64,000 nucleotides of DNA from Marichromatium purpuratum 984 (lineage in GTDB: Bacteria > Pseudomonadota > Gammaproteobacteria > Chromatiales > Chromatiaceae), in contig NZ_CP007031.1 of assembly GCF_000224005.2 (NCBI RefSeq), positions 607,501 through 671,500 on the forward strand, in the 5' to 3' direction. The translations under genes were made by a program, and so were the position numbers. Shown here in pieces: positions 36,701 through 46,133 of this stretch (its first letter is position 1; each line of letters begins with the position of its first letter). The notes under the pieces were generated by a model. It was not told the origin of the DNA and did no database searches. It saw nothing but the letters and a program-made list of their open reading frames with translations.

Positions 36701-36775
36701 CACGGCACACCCTCTAGGCTGTTCGTTTACAACCCAGCGACCGCCATCCCGGCGGTGCTAGATGGAGACTAAACG

Positions 36776-37348
36776 ATGCGCCTCGATACCCCCACCAGAC
36801 TGAGCGGCAGCACCATTGCGCTGCACTGGATCGTCGCAGTGATGATGATCGTGCTGACCCTCAGCGGACTCTACATGGCGCAGGCCAAGCTCTACGCCCT
36901 CTACCCCTGGCACAAGTCCTTCGGCGTGCTGATCGTGTTGTTCGTGGCACTGCGAGTGCTCTGGCGCATCCGTAACGGCTGGCCTGCGCACGTCGGGCGC
37001 TATACCCAGATCGAACAGTGGTTGGCCAGAGTGGTGCACTGGTTGCTGATCGTCGGTACGGTGCTGATGCCGGTCTCCGGCTTCATGATGTCGGCGCTGG
37101 GCGGGCACGGCGTGTCGCTGTTCGGGCTGGAGCTGGTGGCGCCGAACCCGGACCCGGCCGACCCGCAGCAGGTGGTGCCGATCAACGCGCTGTTGGCGCA
37201 GCTCGGTCACTGGCTGCACGGTCTCGGCGGTAACCTGCTGATCGGTGCCGTGGCGCTGCACCTCGTCGGCGCGCTCAAGCACCATCTGATTGATCGCGAC
37301 GGCACGCTGCGGCGGATGCTCGGTGCCGAGGTGCAGGTCGACAGCTGA
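36776..37348 (+). CDS. Cytochrome b561-family di-heme membrane protein
   Basis: A 190-residue inner-membrane protein with four hydrophobic helices. Candidate heme ligands are His in STIALHWIVAVMMI, ALYPWHKSFGVLI, VVHWLLIVGTVLMP and GAVALHLVGALKHH, the expected four-His pattern. CybB-type proteins pass electrons between quinones and other acceptors, for example superoxide. The start has a purine-rich leader (GATGGAGACTAAACG). It is divergent from a LysR gene that probably controls it. Confidence 0.92.
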   Translation: MRLDTPTRLSGSTIALHWIVAVMMIVLTLSGLYMAQAKLYALYPWHKSFGVLIVLFVALRVLWRIRNGWPAHVGRYTQIEQWLARVVHWLLIVGTVLMPVSGFMMSALGGHGVSLFGLELVAPNPDPADPQQVVPINALLAQLGHWLHGLGGNLLIGAVALHLVGALKHHLIDRDGTLRRMLGAEVQVDS

Positions 37349-37439
37349 GGCCGGTCGGTTGGCGCGACGGGCCGGGTTGGTCCGTCGTCGCCGCGCTGCT
37401 AGTGTTGCCTCGACATGACCAACTCTGGGAGTGCGAGAC

Positions 37440-38432
37440 ATGCGCGACGCGCACCATGACCTGCGAACCGTCACCCTGCACAACGGCGTGCGGATGCCGA
37501 CCCTCGCCTTCGGCACCGCCTTCGGCGACTGGGTGGGCGCGACCGCCTTCCAGGGCTTCCTCCCCGAACAGGCCTGGCGCGCCGTCGATCTGGCGCTGGA
37601 CAACGGCTATCGGGCGTTCGACTGTGCCCACGCCTATGGCACCGAGCGCATGGTCGGCACCCTGCTCGGTCAGCGCTTTGCCAGCGGCGCCCTGACTCGC
37701 GAGGCGGTGTTCATCACCACCAAGCTCGCCCATCCGGCCGCGCCGCCGCACCTCAACGTCTCGCACAAGCGGACCTGGGACGCCGATCGGGTCGAGGACA
37801 TCGCCCAGCGGGTCCGCGACGACATGGTCGACAGCCTCGATGATCTCGGGCTCGGCTATGTCGACCTGTTGCTGGTGCACTGGCCGGGGAGCTTCAGCGC
37901 GCCGCCCGGCGGCGACCCGGAGGTCTCGCGGCGCGCCCGCGCCACCATCTGGCGCGCCTTTTGTGCGCTTGCCGACAAGGGCGCGGCGCGCGCCATCGGT
38001 GTCTCCAACTTCACCATCGACCATCTGCGTCAGCTGATCACCGACGTGCCCGAGCCGGCGTACCGTCCCGCGGTCAATCAGGTCGAGATTCACCCCTATT
38101 GCCGGGACCCCGAGCTGGAGGCCTTCTGCCGCGCGCAGGGCATCGTCGTCACCGCCTATGCGCCCTTCGCCAGCGGGGCCTTCGAGCTGCTGCGCGATCC
38201 GGTCCTGGTCGCCATCGCCGGGCGTCACGGCAAGAGCCCCGGTCAGGTCGTGTTGCGCTGGCACCTGCAGCGCGGTCGCACCGCGCTGCCCAAGACCTCT
38301 AGGGCAGAGCGCATGGTCGAGAACCAGGCGATCCACGATTTCGTCCTCGACGCCGAGGAGATACGAGCGATCGATGCGCTCGGCGCCGGCGTGGCGCGGC
38401 GCACCTGCCCGGATCCCTACACGATCGTCTGA
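37440..38432 (+). CDS. Aldo/keto reductase
   Basis: A 330-residue NADPH-dependent reductase. I use ATG 37440 (GGGAG 8 bases upstream) rather than a GTG at 37431. Conserved parts are the Asp-Tyr active site (FDCAHAYGTERMVG), VFITTKLAHPA with the catalytic Lys, DLLLVHWPG with the catalytic His, and AIGVSNFTIDHLRQ. The C-terminal NADP-binding segment is ALPKTSRAERM. It reduces aldehydes or ketones; the substrate is unknown. An insertion around PAAPPHLNVSHKRTWDAD is longer than in typical bacterial members. Confidence 0.93.
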   Translation: MRDAHHDLRTVTLHNGVRMPTLAFGTAFGDWVGATAFQGFLPEQAWRAVDLALDNGYRAFDCAHAYGTERMVGTLLGQRFASGALTREAVFITTKLAHPAAPPHLNVSHKRTWDADRVEDIAQRVRDDMVDSLDDLGLGYVDLLLVHWPGSFSAPPGGDPEVSRRARATIWRAFCALADKGAARAIGVSNFTIDHLRQLITDVPEPAYRPAVNQVEIHPYCRDPELEAFCRAQGIVVTAYAPFASGAFELLRDPVLVAIAGRHGKSPGQVVLRWHLQRGRTALPKTSRAERMVENQAIHDFVLDAEEIRAIDALGAGVARRTCPDPYTIV

Positions 38433-38694
38433 GGACGCGGTCTGTGCGCCGCGCGTGGTTCATGCGCGTCGGCCTCGATGAACGGGGCAGCGACCGACGA
38501 GCTGACCGGATCCCACGTTCCTTCGACGGTTGATCGGGTCGCGAAGACGCTGCGGACGGGGTCGACCCGCAGGCCTTCCTTGGCATGGTCTCCCCGTCGA
38601 TGGGCTCACGGTTGGCGCTGCGTCTTCGTCCGTGGTGGGCTGTGGAGGAGGAGGGGATGCCCGGTCATCCGTTCCCGGGCATGGCGGGTGTGGC

Positions 38695-40929
38695 TCAGAA
38701 GACGTAGCTCAGTCCGACGCCGAAGCTGCGTGGCCGACCCGGATAGCCGATACGGGCGCTGTTGCCTCCCGGGTAGTAGGGGGCGATGTGGTAGCCGTAG
38801 AGATCGTAGTCCTCGTCGAGCAGGTTCTCGCCCCAGACATAGAATTCCACGCCCTTCTCCTGGAGCCCGATGCGCAGGTCGAGCTTGTTGTAGGCGTCGA
38901 GTTCGAAGTGGTTCTCGGGGTCGGCGGGACGTGAGCCGACGTAGCGGTTGGTCAGCTCGGTGCTCAGGGTGGGCGAGTCGAGCCCCAGGAAGGCCGGTAG
39001 CGACCTGATGTAGTTGATGGAGACGCTGGCGCCCCAGTTCGGCACCTCGGGTACCTCGTTGTCGTCCTTGACGGGACTCGCGCTGTCGTCGCCGTCGACC
39101 AGGATGTGGGCGTCGAGGTAGGTGACCGCGCCGCTGAGGGTGAGGCCGTTGCCGACCCGCCAGACGCCTTCCAGCTCGACACCCTTGCTCTCGGTGTCGT
39201 AGTTCTCGACCAGGGTCGACATCGACTGGGGATCGAAGCTCAGCAGGTGGTCGTCCTTCACCTTGTTGTAGAAGAGCGCGCCGTTGAGTCCGAAGCGACC
39301 GTCGGCGCTCTCGAACTTGAAGCCGGTCTCCAGACTGTTGACAGTCGCGGCCTTGTAGGGCGGGTCCTCGCCACCGGCGGTGAAGTTGGTGCCCTCCTGG
39401 TTGAAGCCACCGCTCTTATAGCCGCGGGCGAAGAGACCGTAGAGGTTGATCTCCTCGGTCAGCGCATAGCCCAGGGCGATGCGACCGGTCAGGTAGTCGT
39501 CGCTCAGGCTCTGCTCGTCGTGCGCCGTGCGGATCGAGCTGGGATTGCTGGGATTGGCGACCCAGTCGGCCTCGTAGTCCTTCTCTTCCCAGGTGTAGCG
39601 GGCGCCCAGGGTCAGCTTGAGGCGCTCCATGTTCGGTATGGGCATGGTCGTCTCGCCGAAGACGGCGAGCGCCTCGGTGGTGAAGTCGCGGTCGATCCTG
39701 GCGTTGTAGGGATTGTAAGGATAGAAGTTGTCGTAGTTGTCGCGGCTGTCCCAGGTGCGGTCGGAGTAATAGTAATTGACACCGGTGACCCAGAAGAGCT
39801 CGGATCCGGGTTTGGAGGATAGACGGATCTCGTTGTTATAGACGGTCTCGTCGGAGACGGTGCTCCAGCGCGCGTCCGGTTGCGTGCCGACGAGTTGCTG
39901 ATAGGTCCGTCCCTCGTAGATGGGCGTGGTGTTCTTGTTGTCCGACTCCGAGTAGCCGCTCAAGAGCGTCAGCACGGCATGTTTCAGCTCATGGTTGAGT
40001 TCGGCGGTGAAGCGGTTCATCCGGTGACTGTCGGAGAGGCTGCCCGAGGGTTGGTTCACCCTGGGGGAATCGCTGTAGGGGTAGAGTACGTAGTCGACGT
40101 CGCTGTCCTTCTGCTCCTCGTGACCGGCCGTGAGCAGCAGGCTGGTGCCGACGACGGGCTCCCACAGCAGCGAGCCGCGGACGGCCTGATCGGTCGGCTC
40201 GACGACCGGGTCGCCGTCGACCTCGTTGGTCACGAAGCTGTCGATCCGAGAGGTGCGCGCGGCGATGCGGGCGCTGAGGGTCTCGGTCACAGGCCCGCCG
40301 ACTGCCGCCTCGAGCATCCAGTAATTGTCCTCACCGACCTCGCCGCGTACATAGCCCTCGGTCCAGCGCGTCGGCCGGCGGGTGGTGATGTTGACGGCCC
40401 CGGCCTCGGAGTTGCGCCCGAACAGGGTGCCCTGTGGACCCTTGAGGACCTCGACGCGCTCGACGTCGAGCAGGTTCATCGTCGAGCTGGTCGCCGAGAG
40501 CGGCAGGCCGTCGAGGTTGATGACGACCGAGGTGTCCTCGCCGCTGACCTTCTGCAGCGAACCGACGCCGCGGATACGCAGCGTCCGGTTGCTCATACCC
40601 ATGTTCGAGACGAAGTCGACGCTCGGTGTCTGTTGCAGCATCTGGCTCAGCGTCTGCAGCCGCCGCTCCTCGAGTTGTTCGCCACTGACGGTGGAGATGC
40701 TGAAGGGGATGTCCTTGGCCAGCTCGGCGGAGCGGCGTGCGGTGACCGTCAGGGTGTCGAGGGTCACCGCAGCCTCGCTCTCCGCATCGCTGGCATCCTC
40801 GGCCAGTACGTTTGCGGTGGTGCCGAGGCACAGGGCGCCGGCGATCGCCAGGGCGACCGGGCGTCGTCGGAAGCCGTCGATTTCGGCTCGGAGGCGCGGG
40901 GTCGCGCTCCTGGTGTTACTTCGAGTCAT
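38695..40929 (-). CDS. TonB-dependent outer-membrane receptor (FyuA/siderophore-receptor class)
   Basis: A 744-residue receptor. The signal peptide is RRRPVALAIAGALCLGTTAN and the TonB box region AVTLDTLTVTARR. The plug has QTPSVDFVSNMGMSNRTLRI, VVINLDGLPLSATSS and LKGPQGTLFGRNSEAGAVNI. The 22-strand barrel ends in the canonical aromatic SFGVGLSYVF. Overall layout and motifs resemble FyuA and other siderophore receptors. It is transcribed away from the nonribosomal peptide cluster, separated by a 1.7-kb gap, and is the likely uptake partner of that product. No ABC importer follows. A Fur site directly before this gene is not evident. Confidence 0.9.
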   Translation of the reverse strand: MTRSNTRSATPRLRAEIDGFRRRPVALAIAGALCLGTTANVLAEDASDAESEAAVTLDTLTVTARRSAELAKDIPFSISTVSGEQLEERRLQTLSQMLQQTPSVDFVSNMGMSNRTLRIRGVGSLQKVSGEDTSVVINLDGLPLSATSSTMNLLDVERVEVLKGPQGTLFGRNSEAGAVNITTRRPTRWTEGYVRGEVGEDNYWMLEAAVGGPVTETLSARIAARTSRIDSFVTNEVDGDPVVEPTDQAVRGSLLWEPVVGTSLLLTAGHEEQKDSDVDYVLYPYSDSPRVNQPSGSLSDSHRMNRFTAELNHELKHAVLTLLSGYSESDNKNTTPIYEGRTYQQLVGTQPDARWSTVSDETVYNNEIRLSSKPGSELFWVTGVNYYYSDRTWDSRDNYDNFYPYNPYNARIDRDFTTEALAVFGETTMPIPNMERLKLTLGARYTWEEKDYEADWVANPSNPSSIRTAHDEQSLSDDYLTGRIALGYALTEEINLYGLFARGYKSGGFNQEGTNFTAGGEDPPYKAATVNSLETGFKFESADGRFGLNGALFYNKVKDDHLLSFDPQSMSTLVENYDTESKGVELEGVWRVGNGLTLSGAVTYLDAHILVDGDDSASPVKDDNEVPEVPNWGASVSINYIRSLPAFLGLDSPTLSTELTNRYVGSRPADPENHFELDAYNKLDLRIGLQEKGVEFYVWGENLLDEDYDLYGYHIAPYYPGGNSARIGYPGRPRSFGVGLSYVF

Positions 40930-41918
40930 GCTGAATCACCTGTCTACGGGGTTGGGTGTGGATCGTGCACTCGGCTCGATGAGCCGGCCGAGTCTCTCGT
41001 CTCTCGGTGCCGGACCACGGGGCATGCCTGCGGAGAGGACGCCGAGACGGAGTCAGTGCGCGCTCGCGATATCTGCCGTCACCTGGCTGGTCACCAGGGA
41101 GGGCGTTGTCGAGACGCGCGTGTTCGAGCCGGTCCTTGCCGCGACCGGGTGTCGCTCGACCATCTGCCGGGTGGGCGCGGCTGCGGAGCCTGTGTGGAGC
41201 GGTCTCGCGTCGCGCGCGGAGCGGGCTCCGGTGTCGCCTGGGCCTCAGCGGTGCCGGCGCTCGCCGGCGTGCCGGGCGCGTTCGGGCCGCGGACGTCGCA
41301 TGAAGGTGCCACGGTCTGAGCGATGGTGAGCACGGGGCTGGAGCGTCGTCCTGACATGGGTGGTGATCGCGTGACGGTAGGCGCGCGGGAGGCGCGTGTG
41401 CTGCTCGCGGTACCCGAGGGTTGCGGGTCGTGCCCGGGGCCGGATGGCGGTGGCTGCTGTGACGAGGTGACACATGGTGCGGCGCCTCGGCTCCAGCCGT
41501 TGTCGGTCGACCTCGAGGGAAACCGGATTAGCCGTCTGGTCAAGGTTTTGTCTGTTCCCTCGGGCATGTCGTCGGCGGGCCGTGCCCACTGGCGTCTCGC
41601 GTCGGCTGAGGGTGAACGTGGTCAGGGTTCTGCCGTCGCCTGCCGTGTCGATATGCGTCAGGGAGGCGCCACGGCCGGAGGAGGGGGGCGAGGGCGGCGT
41701 GGTGGAGGCGAATGGTGTGCGACGACTCGTCTCAGTGATGGCCGCGACGGAAACGACCGGGAATACGACCGTCCATGTCATACCGAAACCACCCCTGGCA
41801 GTTCCCCGGGGGGACGCGCGGCGGATCTGTCGGGCCACGCGCTCCAGGTCGCTGGTTGATGACTTCATGGTGTCAGGATCTCTCCGGATACAGCAGGATC
41901 TTCCCTAGATGCAAACGC

Positions 41919-41947
41919 ATCTTGATTGCATTGTCATCTAGTGTCAA
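41919..41947 (-). promoter_or_regulatory. Candidate sigma-70 promoter and operator, pointing toward the TonB receptor
   Basis: On the minus strand TTGACA (41947-41942) is separated by 17 bases from CAAGAT (41924-41919). A GATGC-AAAC-GCATC palindrome (41908-41921) overlaps the -10 and start region. The -35 is perfect and the -10 weak, as for an activated or repressed promoter. It would read leftward, about 1 kb upstream of the receptor gene. Confidence 0.4.
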
Positions 41948-42281
41948 TGTTGGCCTGCGTCCAAAGACAGGGCTGGTCACTGGCGCGGGTGCTGTCGCCG
42001 GGCTCGGCGTCCCTGGCCGAGTATCGCCATGGTGCTGGCCAGGCCATGGCAAGTACTCGATCCGGCCCGTCCCGCGCGGTGGAGTCGATTGGCGTGAGCG
42101 CGTCGACGGGGCGACCCCGGCCGCCCTCGGCTTGCTGATCGAGGCGCCTCTCGTCGTGCCGGTCGGCGCTGCCCCGGAGCCGACCGGCAGGTCCGCGCGT
42201 GGCGTCGTTGTCCGTCATCGCCCTTAAGGGGGCGAGCGCTCCAGGTCGTGGGCAGGCCGAGCGGATGTCGATGGCGTTAAT

Positions 42282-42300
42282 AATAGTGATTTTCATTATC
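42282..42300. promoter_or_regulatory. Fur box upstream of the peptide synthetase operon
   Basis: AATAGTGATTTTCATTATC read on the minus strand is GATAATGAAAATCACTATT, 16 of 19 matches to the Fur consensus GATAATGATAATCATTATC. It lies 353 bases before the synthetase start in a locally AT-rich stretch, consistent with iron repression. Confidence 0.8.
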
Positions 42301-42488
42301 GAAAAATATCTTTTCCGGGGGAAGACAGACCGCTTCGGGTGGTGGTGTCGACTCCCTCGTCCCTAAGCTTCCCCAACCAAAATCACTTCTTGAATGTCTG
42401 CGCTCGTCCTGGGCGGCAGCCTCGTCGTGCGATCGGTCATCGTGCGCGACAGCTGCCGCACCCCGGTCGTTGGCGCGAGGGGAATGCT

Positions 42489-42653
42489 ATGCAACAGGGT
42501 CGACACGGGCCTGCAGTGCTCGGGCACGCTGATCAGCAGTGGAGGTATCGGCCATGCCAGTGCCGCGGCGCGGTGCGCGCTGAGCGGATCGACGCATGCA
42601 CGGCCGTGATCGATGCTGGGACGGCCCTCGGCCCGATGCGGGAGGTCGACTGA
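42489..42653 (+). CDS. Possible small ORF coupled to the synthetase
   Basis: A 54-codon frame starting at an ATG 5 bases after GAGGGGAA and ending in a TGA that overlaps the synthetase ATG (TGATG). The product begins MQQGRHGPAVLGHADQQW and contains a CQCRG segment. It is not MbtH-like, and I find no motif. The RBS and overlap suggest translational coupling, but the sequence could also be a chance frame in the leader. Confidence 0.3.
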   Translation: MQQGRHGPAVLGHADQQWRYRPCQCRGAVRAERIDACTAVIDAGTALGPMREVD

Positions 42654-45600
42654 TGTCGCATGGCACGCATATCGATCTCACCGCCGAGCTGCAGGCTCTG
42701 CTGTCGGTTCCGCTCGCCGGGCGCGAGGACGACAACCTGATCGAACTGGGGCTGGACTCGCTGCACGTCATGCGACTGGTCGACGGCTGGCGCAAGGCCG
42801 GCGTATCGGTGACCTTCGCCAGACTGATGGAGAACCCGACCTTGGCGAGTTGGCGCACGCTGGTGGAGACGCCCGCCGCGTCGCCGGTCGAGGCCGTGCC
42901 CGAGGCCGCAGTCGTTGCGATCGAGGATGGTCGCCCCTTTCCCCTGACCGACGTCCAGTACGCCTATTGGATCGGGCGCCAGGACGAGCAGCCGCTCGGC
43001 GAGGTTGGCTGTCACGCCTATCTGGAGATCGACGGTCAGGGGGTCGAGCCGGCGCGTCTGGAGACTGCCTGGCGACGTCTCTTTGAGGCCCATGCCATGC
43101 TGCGGGCACGCTTCACCGACGACGGCATGCAGTGTATCGACGACGAGGTCGCCGCTCCGCCGCTGCAGGTGAACGACTTCAGCACCCTGTCGGCGTCGAG
43201 CACCTCCGAGCAGCTGCTGGCGGTACGCGAGCGTCTCTCGCACCGGCGTCTGGATATCCAGGCCGGTTCGGTTGCCGGGCTCGAACTGTCACTGCTGCCG
43301 GCGGGACGGACCCGTCTCCACTTCGACATCGATCTGCTGGTCGCCGACGTGCAGAGCCTGCACCTGTTGCTGCGCGATCTCGCCACGGCCTATGGCGGCG
43401 GCACCCTCTCGGCCGATCCCGCCTGGCGCTTCTCGCACTATCTGGCGCTGGAGGCCGAACGCAGCGCCGACGCCCGCGAGGCGGCCCGTCGGCACTGGCA
43501 GGCGCGCCTGCCCGAGCTGCCCTCCGGGCCGCGCCTGCCGCTGGTCAAGGACCCGCAGTCGGTCTGCAGGCCGCGCTTCGTGCGGCGGACCCATGTGCTG
43601 TCGACGGCGCGTTGGCAGGCGCTGCGCGCGCACGCCGCCGCCCATCAGCTGACCCCGGCGATGGTGCTGGTGAGCGCCTATGCCGAGGTGCTGGCACGCT
43701 GGAGCGCGGAGCCGGAATTTCTCCTCAACCTGCCCCTGTTCGACCGCAAGAGCGACCATAGCGGCATCGACCAGGTGGTCGCCGACTTCACCAACCTGCT
43801 GCTGCTGCACTGCGACTGCCGTCGACCGGCCTCCTTCCTGGAGCGCGCGCGGGCGATCCAGCGCCAGTTCCACGCCGATGTCGAGCATGCCGCCTACTCG
43901 GCGGTCAGCGTGCAGCGCGATCTGGCCAGAGAGGGCCGTGCCGACGGCGTCTCGGCCCCGGTGGTGTTCGCCTGCAACCTCGGCACGCCCCTGCTGACGC
44001 CGCAGTGCAAGGCCACCCTGGGCAGCCTGAACTTCATGATCTCGCAGACCCCCCAGGTGTGGCTCGACCACCAGGTCTACGAGGACGAGAGCGGTCTGCT
44101 GCTGGCCTGGGACGCGGTCGAGGAGCTGTTCCCCGAGGGACTGCTCGACGACATGTTCGCCGCTTATGCGGGGCTGCTGGAGCAGCTCGCGCAATCCCCG
44201 CAGCAGTGGACCCGTCCGCTGCTCGCGCAACTGCCGCCCGCGCAGCAGGCCACCCGCGCAGCGGTCAACGCCACCGCCGCGCCGCGCCGCGGGCACCTGC
44301 TGCACGCCGGTCTGTTCGAGTGGGCCGCGCGCGCCCCCGAGCGCCCGGCGCTGCTGGCCGGTGAGCACCGACTCGGCTACGGTGAGCTGGCCGCCGAGGC
44401 GCTGCGCATCGGCGCGCTGCTGCGCGCCCGTGGCGTCGCAGCGGGCGAGGCGGTGGCGGTGAGCCTGCCGCGCGGTCCGGCGCAGGTCGCCGCCGTCTAC
44501 GGCGTGCTCGCCGCCGGGGCCTGCTATGTCCCGGTGGGCGTGCGCCAACCGGCGGCGCGTCAGGCACGCATCCATGCCAGCGCCGCGATCCGCTGGGTGC
44601 TCACCGATGCCGCCCACCGCGAGGCCGCAGCCAGCCCCGGCACGGTGCCGCTCGACATCGCCGAGGCCGCGGGTCTGGAGCCGTTGGCCGCCCCCGTGAC
44701 CGTCGACCCCGAGCAGCGCGCCTACATCATCTTCACCTCCGGCTCGACCGGTGCGCCCAAGGGCGTGGAGGTGAGCCACGCGGCGGCCGTCAACACCCTC
44801 GAGAACCTCGCCGCGCGCTACGCCGTCGGCCCCGACAGCCGGGTGCTGGCCGTCTCCGCGCTCGACTTCGACCTCTCCGTCCACGACCTCTTCGGCCTGC
44901 ACGCGGTCGGCGGCGCGGTGGTGGTGCTGGAGGAGTCGCAGCGGCGCGATGCCGGAGCGTGGCTCGAACAGATCCACCGTCACGGCGTGACCCTGTGGAA
45001 CTCGGTGCCGGTGCTGCTCGACATGCTGCTGGTGATGGCCGAGCGCGACCCGCGTCCGCTGCCCTTCGAGCAGGTCTACCTCTCCGGTGACTGGATCGGG
45101 CTCGACCTGCCCGAGCGCCTGTTTGCCCGCAGCCGCCCCGGCGTGCGCCTGGTGGCGATGGGCGGGGCGACCGAGGCGGCGATCTGGTCCAACGCCCACG
45201 ACGTCGAGCTGCCGCTGCCGCCGCACTGGCGCTCGATCCCCTATGGCCGACCGCTGGCCAACCAGCGCTACCGTGTCGTCGACGCCCAGGGGCGCGATTG
45301 CCCCGACTGGGTGCCGGGCGAGCTGTGGATCGGCGGCCTCGGCGTGGCGCTGGGCTATTGCGGCGACCCCGAGCTGACCGCGCAGCGCTTCGTCGAGCAC
45401 GCCGGCGAGCGCTGGTACCGCACCGGCGACCAGGGCCGCTACTGGCCCGACGGCACGCTCGAGTTCCTCGGTCGACTCGACCACCAGGTCAAGGTGCGGG
45501 GTCATCGCATCGAACTCGGCGAGATCGAGGCGGCGCTCAACGGCCAGGCGGAGATCGCCCGCGCGGTGGCGCTCACCCACGGCACCCCGGCGGCGCTCGC

Positions 45601-45787
45601 CCGCGGTGCTGGTGCCCGCCGCCGGTGCCGTGCTCGACCAGGCGGCGATCGGCGCACGTCTGCGCGAGGCACTGCCCGACTACATGGTGCCGCACACCCT
45701 GCTGGAACTCGACGCGCTGCCGCTGAGCGCCAACGGCAAGGTCGATCGCAAGGCGCTGACGGCGCTGCTCGAGGCCCGGGTCGATGA
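42653..45787 (+). CDS. Nonribosomal peptide synthetase, first part: ArCP-Cy-A (frame broken at its end)
   Basis: Starts at ATG 42653 after GGAGGTCGACTG. Residues about 5-75 are an aryl-carrier-like protein (LIELGLDSLHVMRLVDGW, Ser at 42758), as in HMWP2-type synthetases. From about 42930 to 44240 is a heterocyclization domain with DLLVADVQS, matching DxxxxDxxS. An adenylation domain follows (44290-45600) with YIIFTSGSTGAPKG, MGGATEAAIW and WYRTGDQG. Specificity-pocket residues read by eye (Asp-Leu-His-Asn at the start, Ile-Trp near the end) are closest to the cysteine code, with differences. A one-base insertion (CCC at 45600-45602; CC in the other two copies) shifts the frame, so the tail from GARRRCRARPG onward is an artefact or a mutation. 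With the insertion removed, the protein joins the next entry into 3244 residues. Confidence 0.85.
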   Translation: MSHGTHIDLTAELQALLSVPLAGREDDNLIELGLDSLHVMRLVDGWRKAGVSVTFARLMENPTLASWRTLVETPAASPVEAVPEAAVVAIEDGRPFPLTDVQYAYWIGRQDEQPLGEVGCHAYLEIDGQGVEPARLETAWRRLFEAHAMLRARFTDDGMQCIDDEVAAPPLQVNDFSTLSASSTSEQLLAVRERLSHRRLDIQAGSVAGLELSLLPAGRTRLHFDIDLLVADVQSLHLLLRDLATAYGGGTLSADPAWRFSHYLALEAERSADAREAARRHWQARLPELPSGPRLPLVKDPQSVCRPRFVRRTHVLSTARWQALRAHAAAHQLTPAMVLVSAYAEVLARWSAEPEFLLNLPLFDRKSDHSGIDQVVADFTNLLLLHCDCRRPASFLERARAIQRQFHADVEHAAYSAVSVQRDLAREGRADGVSAPVVFACNLGTPLLTPQCKATLGSLNFMISQTPQVWLDHQVYEDESGLLLAWDAVEELFPEGLLDDMFAAYAGLLEQLAQSPQQWTRPLLAQLPPAQQATRAAVNATAAPRRGHLLHAGLFEWAARAPERPALLAGEHRLGYGELAAEALRIGALLRARGVAAGEAVAVSLPRGPAQVAAVYGVLAAGACYVPVGVRQPAARQARIHASAAIRWVLTDAAHREAAASPGTVPLDIAEAAGLEPLAAPVTVDPEQRAYIIFTSGSTGAPKGVEVSHAAAVNTLENLAARYAVGPDSRVLAVSALDFDLSVHDLFGLHAVGGAVVVLEESQRRDAGAWLEQIHRHGVTLWNSVPVLLDMLLVMAERDPRPLPFEQVYLSGDWIGLDLPERLFARSRPGVRLVAMGGATEAAIWSNAHDVELPLPPHWRSIPYGRPLANQRYRVVDAQGRDCPDWVPGELWIGGLGVALGYCGDPELTAQRFVEHAGERWYRTGDQGRYWPDGTLEFLGRLDHQVKVRGHRIELGEIEAALNGQAEIARAVALTHGTPAALARGAGARRRCRARPGGDRRTSARGTARLHGAAHPAGTRRAAAERQRQGRSQGADGAARGPGR

Positions 45788-46133
45788 GCAGGTCGTCACC
45801 CTGGAGCCGCCGCGCGGCGAGACCGAGCGGCGTGTCGCCGCGGTCTGGAGCGCACTGCTCGGGGCCGAGACGCTGGGTCGCGAGAGCAACTTTTTCGACC
45901 TCGGTGGCGACAGCCTGCTGGCGACCCGTGCGGTGACGGCGCTGCGCGAGCAGGGCCTGAGCGCGCCGCAGCCGCTGCGGCTGCTGTTCGCCCAGCCACG
46001 ACTGATGGACTTCGCCGCCGGACTGACGACGACGGAGGAGACGCGCGCACCCGTGACCATCGTCGCCGACCCCGAGCACCGTTACGAACCCTTCGCCCTC
46101 ACCGAGGTGCAGCAGGCCTATTGGATGGGGCAG
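44243..46133 (+). repeat. A-PCP cassette copy 1 (near-identical triplicate)
   Basis: DNA from the Cy-A linker (CAGCAGGCCACCCGCGC) through A and PCP to the start of the next Cy domain (TATTGGATGGGGCAG). It is almost base-for-base the same as 47403-49292 (offset 3160 before the insertion and 3159 after) and as 50538-52071. Cy domains between the copies are clearly different. Confidence 0.93.

Larger units (their letters stand above)
40930..42652. other. Long non-coding gap before the peptide synthetase genes
   Basis: About 1.7 kb without a gene I can support. Several overlapping open frames on both strands show no family resemblance; one on the minus strand (41245-41868) starts after GGAGAGATCC and begins MKSSTSDLERVARQIRR. 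A minus-strand promoter (41919-41947), a GATGC-AAAC-GCATC palindrome (41908-41921), a Fur box (42282-42300) and a 54-codon frame (42489-42653) are noted separately. The stretch around 41.9-42.3 kb is less GC-rich. It could hold a decayed or fast-evolving gene. Confidence 0.6.

Noticed and set aside
40916-41868. Regulator gene (AraC or LysR type) in the gap before the synthetase
   Set aside because: None of the overlapping frames shows a helix-turn-helix or other family pattern; composition resembles non-coding GC-rich DNA.
42394-42653. MbtH-like protein upstream of the synthetase
   Set aside because: The short frames lack the conserved Trp and NxExQxSxWP-type pattern of MbtH.
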